Part shown: piece after piece, positions 16,350 to 21,931 of the stretch
Position numbering within the stretch: position 1 is the stretch's first letter
How the letters are laid out: the number at the start of each line of letters is the position of its first letter
Assembly (NCBI GenBank): GCA_900772845.1
Contig: CAAGSD010000148.1
Coordinates: 1 to 21,931 of the forward strand
From: Lachnospiraceae bacterium
Lineage (GTDB): Bacteria > Bacillota > Clostridia > Lachnospirales > Lachnospiraceae
Length of the DNA: 21,931 nucleotides
Reading direction: 5' to 3'
Notes under the pieces: generated by a model
The model's input: only the letters and a program-made list of their open reading frames with translations
Told to the model about the DNA's origin: nothing
Databases searched by the model: none
Translations under genes and position numbers: made by a program

Positions 16350-16367
16350 CAATTTTGCGCAAAATTG
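16350..16367. promoter_or_regulatory. 18-bp perfect palindrome upstream of murC and glgC promoters
   Basis: CAATTTTGCGCAAAATTG is identical to its reverse complement with no central spacer. It lies about 37 bases upstream of the murC -35 and about 110 bases upstream of the glgC -35. This is typical of a dimeric regulator's operator; the regulator is unknown. Confidence 0.5.
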
Positions 16368-16476
16368 CTCTAAACGAAATTAGTAGAAACTTACAAAAAG
16401 ATAAAGAATGAAACAACAATTATGTAAAAAATGGATATAAAAATCGTAAAATGGCAAAAAAAGCTAGTAATAAATA

Positions 16477-16505
16477 TTCACTTTCCATCGTCAATGTGTT
16501 ATAAT
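16477..16505 (+). promoter_or_regulatory. Predicted sigma-A promoter of glgC-glgD
   Basis: TTCACT (16477-16482), 17-base spacer, TATAAT (16500-16505). The -10 is perfect and the -35 matches four of six. It predicts a leader of about 110 bases. Confidence 0.65.
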
Positions 16506-16519
16506 CAGAATATCACATC

Positions 16520-16545
16520 CGAAGGAAAGCGCAGACGCTTTTTCG
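16520..16545 (+). promoter_or_regulatory. Hairpin with T-run at the start of the glgC leader
   Basis: AAAGCG (16526-16531) pairs with CGCTTT (16536-16541) across a CAGA loop, with CGA/TCG (16520-16522 and 16543-16545) extending it. T16539-T16543 form a five-T run. It begins less than ten bases after the predicted transcription start, too early for a normal attenuator, so a 5'-end stabilising stem is the alternative. Confidence 0.4.
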
Positions 16546-16623
16546 AGACAGATGGATACATCGGATAATAGCCGCAAGCGACTATTTATTACAACAGGTG
16601 GAAGGCTAGATAGAGGTGAGGAT

Positions 16624-17892
16624 ATGATTAAGAAAGAAATGATAGCCATGCTATTGGCTGGAGGACAGGGAAGCCGTCTGGGTGTACTGACATCCAAGGT
16701 TGCTAAACCTGCCGTTGCATTTGGAGGCAAGTACCGCATTATCGATTTTCCCCTTTCTAATTGTATTAATTCGGGAGTGGATACGGTAGGCGTACTGACA
16801 CAGTACCAGCCCCTCAGACTGAATACCCATATCGGAATCGGTATTCCCTGGGATCTGGATCGTAATATCGGAGGAGTGACCGTACTGCCTCCCTATGAGA
16901 AGAGCACCAACAGTGAATGGTATACCGGTACTGCGAATGCGATCTATCAGAACCTGGAGTATATGGAGAGTTATAATCCAGAGTATGTGCTGATCCTTTC
17001 CGGAGATCATATTTATAAAATGGATTATGAAGTAATGTTGGACTTCCATAAGGCCAATAATGCAGAAGTTACCATTGCGGTAATGCCTGTTCCCATTGAG
17101 GAGGCCAGCCGCTTCGGTATCATGATCGCAGATGAGAATCATCGCATCACCGAGTTTGAAGAGAAACCGGAACATCCCAGAAGCAATCTTGCAAGTATGG
17201 GTATTTACATATTCAACTGGAAGACATTGAAGGAAGCCCTGATCGCTATGGCAGATCAGCCGGCTTTGGATTTTGGTAAGCATGTCATTCCTTATTGTCA
17301 TGAAAAGGGAGCACCCCTGTATGCTTATGAGTTTACAGGCTACTGGAAGGATGTAGGTACATTAAGTTCCTATTGGGAAGCCAACATGGAACTGATCGAT
17401 ATCGTGCCCGAATTCAACCTGTATGAGGAATACTGGAAGATCTACACCAAGAGTGAGATTCAGCCCCCTGATTATATTGCAGCGGACAGCATCGTGGAGA
17501 GAAGTATCATCGGTGAAGGCTCCGATATCTATGGTGAGGTATATAATTCCGTTATCGGCTGTGGTGTAACGATCGGTAAGGGAACTGTGATCCGGGATTC
17601 CATTATCATGAATCAGACGCAGATCGGCGAGAACTGTGAGATCAACAAGGCGATTATTGCTGAAAATGTTGTGGTGGGCAATCAGGTAAGATTAGGTGTC
17701 GGCGAAGAAGCAGAGAATGATACAGCACCTCATATTTACAACCATGGACTTGTAACCATCGGAGAGAAGAGTGTGATTCCCGACGGCATCAGCGTTGGAA
17801 AGAACTCAGTAATATCCGGAGTGACAGCTGCTGCAGATTATGCGGATTCCCAGCTCGCAAGCGGCAAAACATTAATTAAGGCAGGTGAATAG
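16624..17892 (+). CDS. glgC: Glucose-1-phosphate adenylyltransferase, catalytic subunit
   Basis: Makes ADP-glucose from glucose 1-phosphate and ATP, the committed step of bacterial glycogen synthesis; cytosolic, 422 residues. The N-terminal nucleotidyl-transferase domain has AMLLAGGQGSRLGVLTSKVA with KPAV, then FPLSNCINSG, GTANAIYQN (about 117-125) and SGDHIYKMDY. The C-terminal about 140 residues form a left-handed beta-helix (repeats such as SIVERSIIGEGSDIYGEVYN). The frame is open to 16552, but the ATG at 16624 has GAGG seven bases upstream and gives the family's usual MIKKEMIAM start. glgD starts two bases after its stop, so the two are coupled and should form a heteromer. Confidence 0.95.
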   Translation: MIKKEMIAMLLAGGQGSRLGVLTSKVAKPAVAFGGKYRIIDFPLSNCINSGVDTVGVLTQYQPLRLNTHIGIGIPWDLDRNIGGVTVLPPYEKSTNSEWYTGTANAIYQNLEYMESYNPEYVLILSGDHIYKMDYEVMLDFHKANNAEVTIAVMPVPIEEASRFGIMIADENHRITEFEEKPEHPRSNLASMGIYIFNWKTLKEALIAMADQPALDFGKHVIPYCHEKGAPLYAYEFTGYWKDVGTLSSYWEANMELIDIVPEFNLYEEYWKIYTKSEIQPPDYIAADSIVERSIIGEGSDIYGEVYNSVIGCGVTIGKGTVIRDSIIMNQTQIGENCEINKAIIAENVVVGNQVRLGVGEEAENDTAPHIYNHGLVTIGEKSVIPDGISVGKNSVISGVTAAADYADSQLASGKTLIKAGE

Positions 17893-17894
17893 CA

Positions 17895-19013
17895 GTGAGA
17901 GCGATTGGAATTATTTTAGCAGGCGGTAATAATCACAGGATGCGGGAACTTTCCCAGAAGAGAGCAATATGTGCAATGCCTATCGCAGGCAGCTATCGCA
18001 GTATTGACTTTACACTGAGTAATATGACCAACTCTCATATTCAGAAAGTGGCAGTATTTACCCAGTACAATGCAAGAAGTCTGAACGAGCATCTGAATTC
18101 TTCCAAATGGTGGGATTTCGGTCGTAAACAGGGTGGATTGTATGTGTTCACTCCTGCTGTGACAGCAGAGAACAGCAACTGGTACAGAGGAACTGCGGAT
18201 GCTATTTATCAGAACCTCAGCTTCTTAAAAAACAGTCATGAACCCTATGTAGTCATTGCTTCCGGCGATGGTGTGTATAAGCTGGATTACAATAAGGTAT
18301 TGGAGTACCATATTGAGAAGAAGGCAGATATCACTGTAGTCTGCCGTGATATGGAGCCCGGTACCAATGTGGAGCGTTTCGGTACGATCCGCATGAACGA
18401 GGAAAGCCGTATCGAAGAATTTGAAGAAAAACCGCTGCAGGCCAAGACCAATACTATTTCCTGTGGTATTTATGTGGTTCGACGCAGACTGCTGATCGAG
18501 ATGATCGAGAAGTGTGCTGAAGAAGATCGTTATGATTTCGTAAGAGATATTCTGATCCGCTACAAGGATCTGAAGAGAATTTACGGATACAAGATCAAAG
18601 ATTACTGGAGAAATATTGCATCTGTGGAAGATTACTACAGCACCAACATGGATTTCCTGAAAGCGGATGTGAGAAATTACTTCTTTAAACAGTATCCGGA
18701 TGTATACTCCAAGGTGGATGATCTGCCTCCCGCAAAATACAATCCCGGTTGCCAGGTACGTAACAGTCTGGTATCCAGCGGATGTATAGTCAACGGTGTG
18801 GTAGAGAATTCCGTAATTTTCAAGAAGAGTTATATAGGCAATAATTGTGTGATCAAGAACTCCATTATCCTGAATGATGTTTATATTGGAGATAACACGC
18901 ATATTGAAAACTGTATTGTAGAAAGCCGTGATACGATCCGTGCAAATTCGTACTTTGTGGGAGAAGGCGAAGTGAAGATCGTAGTTGAGAGGAATGAGCG
19001 ATACGTGATATAA
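17895..19013 (+). CDS. glgD: Glucose-1-phosphate adenylyltransferase regulatory-type subunit
   Basis: Paralogue of GlgC with 372 residues, same fold (nucleotidyl-transferase plus beta-helix). The N-terminal glycine-rich loop is altered: ILAGGNNHRMRELSQKRAI replaces GGQGSRL, and the KPAV lysine-proline of GlgC is missing (AICAMPIAG). In Firmicutes GlgD is known as a poorly active subunit that raises GlgC activity in the complex. It starts with GTG; AGGTGA at the end of glgC lies six bases upstream, consistent with translational coupling. A predicted promoter for the next gene lies over its 3' end. Confidence 0.92.
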   Translation: MRAIGIILAGGNNHRMRELSQKRAICAMPIAGSYRSIDFTLSNMTNSHIQKVAVFTQYNARSLNEHLNSSKWWDFGRKQGGLYVFTPAVTAENSNWYRGTADAIYQNLSFLKNSHEPYVVIASGDGVYKLDYNKVLEYHIEKKADITVVCRDMEPGTNVERFGTIRMNEESRIEEFEEKPLQAKTNTISCGIYVVRRRLLIEMIEKCAEEDRYDFVRDILIRYKDLKRIYGYKIKDYWRNIASVEDYYSTNMDFLKADVRNYFFKQYPDVYSKVDDLPPAKYNPGCQVRNSLVSSGCIVNGVVENSVIFKKSYIGNNCVIKNSIILNDVYIGDNTHIENCIVESRDTIRANSYFVGEGEVKIVVERNERYVI

Positions 19014-19014
19014 G
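18985..19014 (+). promoter_or_regulatory. Predicted promoter of spoVG inside the end of glgD
   Basis: TTGAGA (18985-18990), 18-base spacer, TATAAG (19009-19014): five of six matches in both boxes. The -10 covers the glgD stop codon. I do not see the sigma-H promoter known for spoVG in Bacillus subtilis. Confidence 0.5.
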
Positions 19015-19040
19015 TATGCAGGGCGATAGCCCGTAATACT
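19013..19040 (+). repeat. Hairpin 1 between glgD and spoVG
   Basis: AGTAT (19013-19017) pairs with ATACT (19036-19040). A 3x3 internal loop (GCA/GTA) follows, then GGGC (19021-19024) pairs with GCCC (19029-19032) around a GATA tetraloop. No T-run follows, so it is not a simple terminator. Confidence 0.5.
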
Positions 19041-19050
19041 CATATCTGTA

Positions 19051-19082
19051 GCATTTCGAGAGCCCACAGGGCGGAGAAATGC
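19051..19082 (+). repeat. Hairpin 2 in the spoVG leader
   Basis: GCATTTC (19051-19057) pairs with GAAATGC (19076-19082). A purine-rich internal loop (GAGA/GGA) follows, then GCCC (19062-19065) pairs with GGGC (19069-19072) around an ACA loop. It ends about 25 bases before the spoVG ribosome binding site and has no T-run. Confidence 0.55.
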
Positions 19083-19119
19083 GTAAGGATCACTGTAACA
19101 GCACCAAGGGGGTTAGCAA

Positions 19120-19395
19120 ATGCAGATTACAGATGTACGTGTCCGTAAGATTACCAAGGAAGGCAAGATGAAAGCTATCGTATCCATTACACTGGATGAT
19201 GAATTCGTCATACATGATATCAAGGTGATCGAAGGAGAAAAGGGATTGTTCATTGCAATGCCGAGCAAAAAGGCAACGGACGGAGAATATAGGGATATCG
19301 CACATCCTATCAATTCTTCCACCAGAGAAAATTTGCAAAGGGTGATTCTGGAGAGTTACGAAAAAGCATTGGAGGAGCCGGAAGAGGCAATCTAA
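19120..19395 (+). CDS. spoVG: SpoVG family regulator
   Basis: Small cytosolic protein of 91 residues, the normal SpoVG length. The sequence MQITDVRVRKI, then MKAIVSITLDDEFVIHDIKV, then FIAMPSKK and DIAHPINSSTR is unmistakable. In Bacillus it influences septation and sporulation; in Staphylococcus, Listeria and Borrelia homologues bind DNA or RNA and affect virulence or metabolism. GGGG lies seven bases before the ATG. It sits behind glgD with its own predicted promoter and a doubly hairpinned leader, and ends at a bidirectional terminator. Confidence 0.95.
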   Translation: MQITDVRVRKITKEGKMKAIVSITLDDEFVIHDIKVIEGEKGLFIAMPSKKATDGEYRDIAHPINSSTRENLQRVILESYEKALEEPEEAI

Positions 19396-19413
19396 GCTGC
19401 ATAGAGACAAAAG

Positions 19414-19455
19414 AAAGCTGTTGTCAGCAGAGAAAATCTGCGGCAACAGCTTTTT
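19414..19455. terminator. Bidirectional terminator between spoVG and the tocopherol cyclase-like gene
   Basis: AAAGCTGTTG (19414-19423) pairs with CAACAGCTTT (19444-19453), with an inner GCAG/CTGC stem. TTTTT closes the + strand side, and the - strand reads CTTTCTTTTG after the stem. The two genes converge here. Confidence 0.88.
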
Positions 19456-19488
19456 AAAATACATTCAGCTGCAATTCAACAGACGGAA

Positions 19489-20616
19489 TCAGAGGCGCTG
19501 ATAAGCACATAAACCGTTTTCGAATTGCAGACGGTCGATCAACTCCAGAGAACCGCCAATTCTTCGGTACAGTTCTATAGTGCCTGTTGCATTGCCACCC
19601 TCCCAGAGAGGAACGTCAGATACTTTTCCATCAGGATTTTCATAGAGTAACGGCATCATCTGCTCTTTGCTGCAGCTTCCGGAGATCCGCACCACGGAAG
19701 TGCGGTTCTGGGCTTTGAAGTGCCAGATGAACCGTTTGTTGGTCTCTTTCACCTTCCACTTGCAACGGGACAGTGTAAGCGGCTTGCCAAAATGATACTC
19801 GAAATCCTCCCCGGTGTAGGTCAACTGCATCAGGATCCTGCGGCGCATGGGGAAGAACAGGAACTTTGGACAACAGCCATCGATGGCCAGAGCAGAATGC
19901 TTTAACTCACGGCCGTTTTTTTCACTGATCAGGTGGCCGGAAGCGAATTGCAGCCAGGGATGGTTGTAACTGCGGCCCCAATGCTTATCCGCATAGCCGT
20001 AGGAGGTCTCAGGAGTTACTTCGTAGGCAACACCGTCCAGAATAACGGTACCGCGGAAAAATGTGCGGATGCCTTCTCCGTGCCAGAAGCTTTCCAACGC
20101 ATGAATTGCTGTAAAAAACGCATTGGCGATATAGCCGGTATGACAGGCAACTGCCTTATGTACTTCCAGATCCCAGCTGAAACTGCCGGCATCGGTCATG
20201 AGCGAACGATGTCTTGCAATTTCCTCGGAAATATCGATGGAACCGCAGATCCGGTTCTCGCTGTAGACACAGTCTTCAAACTGCATGTAAAAAGGATCCT
20301 GGGCCACCTGCAGAGAAGTCATGGGATAGTAAGCCTGAAGCTGCAGTCCGTCATCATCCTGATTTGGGAACACGCCGGCTTTGATGCAGAGATAGGATGG
20401 CTTCATGCCATGACGTTTGTAGTAGGGGTGCTGACCTAAGATAGGCTGTGAGGTCCCGAGAGAGGGATTCAAAATGCTGTATTCCACAAAAAAAGTGCGG
20501 GTCTCCTGTGTCGTAGGACATACGCCCTGGAAGGAATGCCACCAGCGCATGTAACCACGTTTTGCATCGGAACCCCGCAACATATATGCATTTCGTTTCA
20601 GATCAGATAAATTCAT
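19489..20616 (-). CDS. Tocopherol cyclase-like protein of unknown function
   Basis: Cytosolic-looking protein of 375 residues without signal peptide or membrane helix. It resembles the tocopherol cyclase family (related in fold to CrtC/lipocalin-like enzymes). The signature EVTPETSYGYADKHWGRSYN (199-218) followed by HPWLQFASGHL aligns with the YxEKNWG-FPxxWxWxQ motif of plant and cyanobacterial cyclases. An N-terminal GYMRWWHSFQG (21-31) matches the family's GWYFK-type start. The C-terminus (TGTIELYRR through FENGLCAY) also follows the pattern. This host is unlikely to make tocopherol, so another prenyl or lipid substrate is possible but unknown. GGGGGAG lies ten bases before the ATG. The LacI regulator lies upstream on the same strand. 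Confidence 0.65.
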   Translation of the reverse strand: MNLSDLKRNAYMLRGSDAKRGYMRWWHSFQGVCPTTQETRTFFVEYSILNPSLGTSQPILGQHPYYKRHGMKPSYLCIKAGVFPNQDDDGLQLQAYYPMTSLQVAQDPFYMQFEDCVYSENRICGSIDISEEIARHRSLMTDAGSFSWDLEVHKAVACHTGYIANAFFTAIHALESFWHGEGIRTFFRGTVILDGVAYEVTPETSYGYADKHWGRSYNHPWLQFASGHLISEKNGRELKHSALAIDGCCPKFLFFPMRRRILMQLTYTGEDFEYHFGKPLTLSRCKWKVKETNKRFIWHFKAQNRTSVVRISGSCSKEQMMPLLYENPDGKVSDVPLWEGGNATGTIELYRRIGGSLELIDRLQFENGLCAYQRL

Positions 20617-20676
20617 GGCTCAAAGACTCCCCCGCTTTTGTACCCCTCAAAACAACATTTCGTAGATAATATGTAT

Positions 20677-20705
20677 ATTATAGTACTATATGTTGTGAAT
20701 GACAA
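20677..20705 (-). promoter_or_regulatory. Strong predicted promoter of the tocopherol cyclase-like gene
   Basis: On the - strand TTGTCA (20705-20700), 17-base spacer, TATAAT (20682-20677). The -10 is perfect and the -35 matches five of six. It lies between the LacI gene's stop and this gene's start, about 60 bases upstream of the ATG. Confidence 0.75.
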
Positions 20706-20732
20706 GAGTGTCGGAAGAATCTTAAGAAAATT

Positions 20733-21752
20733 TTATGTATTTTCCCGGATCCGGATATCCACGGCCACATAATTGTATTCTTTTTCCGGATTTTCGCCGG
20801 TGGTCAGGTAGGCAAACAGCAGGGAAAGGGGCTTACTGCCCTGCACTTTCGGCTGCTGACAGATGGTGGCGGCAATGGTGCCGTTTTCCAGCATCTGTCT
20901 GGTGGTGGGTACCTGATCAAATGCAATGATCCGGATGGCTCCTTTTTTCCCAAGAGCTTCTACACTGCGGCAGCCGCCGTAGACACCGCCGGCGGCGAAG
21001 AACAATGCATTGATCTCCGGATGAGCGGATAACAGAGCATAAGTCTTTTCATAACTTTCCACTTCATCATCATGGATCTCTACCGTGTCCACAATGTGGA
21101 TCCGGTCAGCGTATGGTTCCAGCGTTTTCAGAAATCCGGCAATGCGTTCTGTATGACACAGGATATTGGAGGAACCTGTGACAATCCCCACATTTACGGT
21201 GCCGGAAGTCATAAGCTGCAAAAGACCGGCGGCAGTGGCACCGCTGCGGGTGTAATTGCTGCCCACATAGGCGATACGTTTTGCATTTTCAATATCGGTG
21301 TTCAGCGTGACGACGGGAATCCCCTGTTCGTATAACCGGTTGATACAGTCACGGATCCGTTCATCGTTGTAAGGCGTCATGGCGATGCCGTTCACTTCTT
21401 CTGCCAGCAGTTCATCGACAGCCTGCAGCTGGGCTTCCACACCAAAGGAGATCTGTTTGGTGATTACAGTACAGTTGTAGCCGGCAAGCTCTTCGGCTTT
21501 TTCATTAATTCCGGACAGGACATCCTGAAAAAAGGCATTCCCGGTGGAAAACAGAATGACACCCAGCTTGAGTCTCTTTTTCTGTGCAGCGAGGACCAGC
21601 CCCGCACGATTGGGCTTATAATCCAGATCCCTGGCGATTTTTCTGATTTTTTCAGCAGTTTCCGGGTTCACTGCTCCACGGTCATTCAGTACACGATCCA
21701 CCGTGCCGCGGGAGACACCGGCAAGCGCAGCAATTTCTTTGATGGTTGCCAT
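20733..21752 (-). CDS. LacI-family transcriptional regulator
   Basis: Sugar-type repressor of 339 residues. N-terminal helix-turn-helix ATIKEIAALAGVSRGTVDRV (2-21), then hinge region PNRAGLVLAA, then a periplasmic-binding-protein-like sensor domain (from LKLGVILFSTGNAFFQDVL) of the ribose/allose-binding type. The frame is open a further 34 codons upstream, but the ATG at 21752 gives the family's standard start right before the helix-turn-helix. The ligand cannot be read from the sequence. A palindrome with a central CG lies 23-40 bases upstream of the start and fits autoregulation. No transporter or sugar catabolic gene is nearby within the window; the only downstream gene on its strand is the tocopherol cyclase-like one. 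Confidence 0.92.
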   Translation of the reverse strand: MATIKEIAALAGVSRGTVDRVLNDRGAVNPETAEKIRKIARDLDYKPNRAGLVLAAQKKRLKLGVILFSTGNAFFQDVLSGINEKAEELAGYNCTVITKQISFGVEAQLQAVDELLAEEVNGIAMTPYNDERIRDCINRLYEQGIPVVTLNTDIENAKRIAYVGSNYTRSGATAAGLLQLMTSGTVNVGIVTGSSNILCHTERIAGFLKTLEPYADRIHIVDTVEIHDDEVESYEKTYALLSAHPEINALFFAAGGVYGGCRSVEALGKKGAIRIIAFDQVPTTRQMLENGTIAATICQQPKVQGSKPLSLLFAYLTTGENPEKEYNYVAVDIRIRENT

Positions 21753-21774
21753 AAAATACTCATGCCTTTCGGTA

Positions 21775-21792
21775 ATCTGAAACGATTCAGAT
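21775..21792. promoter_or_regulatory. Candidate LacI-family operator
   Basis: ATCTGAA (21775-21781), ACGA, TTCAGAT (21786-21792): seven-base perfect arms around a centre containing CG, the architecture of LacI/GalR operators. It lies directly before the lacI-type gene, in its presumed promoter/leader. Confidence 0.65.
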
Positions 21793-21931
21793 ACTTTATA
21801 ATATTTAGCGTAACTGTTAATTCGGAACCCCATTTGCAGAAAGCAGAGTTGCATGGCTCTGAATAGTTACAAGGTATCATATTTTACCTGTGAAGTCAAT
21901 GAAAGACAAGAATTTGTCCGGGCACGGTGGA
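21793..21931. other. Upstream region of the LacI-type gene to window end
   Basis: No gene is seen. AT-rich stretch 21796-21815 could hold the -10 of the regulator gene (TATTAT or TATAAA on the - strand), but no well-spaced -35 was found. What lies beyond 21931 is unknown. Confidence 0.4.

Larger units (their letters stand above)
16214..16623. other. AT-rich divergent regulatory region between murC and glgC
   Basis: About 410 bases without a gene. They hold the predicted promoters of murC (- strand) and glgC (+ strand), an 18-bp perfect palindrome, the glgC leader hairpin, and a GGGG/CCCC stem-loop near 16250-16271 in the murC leader. The stretch 16370-16475 is very A-rich and shows no further element I can name. 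Confidence 0.7.

Overview
This window looks like core-plus-accessory chromosome from a motile, probably spore-forming anaerobic Firmicute of the Clostridia, most likely Lachnospiraceae. That is inference from gene content: SpoVG, a DnaD/DnaC-type helicase-loading pair, paired GlgC/GlgD ADP-glucose pyrophosphorylase subunits, an AGCS transporter behind a glycine riboswitch, two chemoreceptors, strong Shine-Dalgarno sites and moderate GC. No tRNA, rRNA, CRISPR array, insertion sequence or phage gene was seen.

Left part (1-11108, all + strand). The 3' end of a glycine riboswitch leads into an AGCS sodium:alanine/glycine symporter, followed by a MATE exporter. Two chemoreceptors of different architecture come next (one Cache-HAMP type, one six-helix membrane type without HAMP), each behind its own predicted sigma-A promoter. 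Then come a large cytosolic M28-type metallopeptidase, a GNAT acetyltransferase, a membrane-bound XRE-type regulator and a short divergent signal peptidase II-like protein.

Middle (11160-16213, all - strand). Reading right to left these are murC, then a DnaD-domain protein, a DnaC/DnaI-type helicase loader and a long ribose-phosphate pyrophosphokinase. The last three are closely spaced and look like an operon. The gap between murC and dnaD carries seven DnaA-box-like 9-mers, five of them in directly abutting arrays. It is the most interesting regulatory region of the window, because it would let DnaA act on the gene set that loads the replicative helicase.

Right part. After a divergent AT-rich promoter region with an 18-bp perfect palindrome, glgC-glgD (glycogen synthesis) and spoVG run on the + strand. 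A stretch with two tandem hairpins sits between glgD and spoVG. A bidirectional terminator separates spoVG from two - strand genes: a tocopherol cyclase-like protein of unknown role and, upstream of it, a LacI-family regulator with a palindromic candidate operator in its own leader.

No obviously new multi-gene system was found. The best candidates for new biology are the DnaA-box array, the tocopherol cyclase-like gene, the paired leader hairpins before spoVG, the structured leader of the second chemoreceptor, and the XRE-membrane/LspA-like pair. Promoter, terminator and hairpin calls were made by eye from base complementarity and consensus matches, with no energy calculation.
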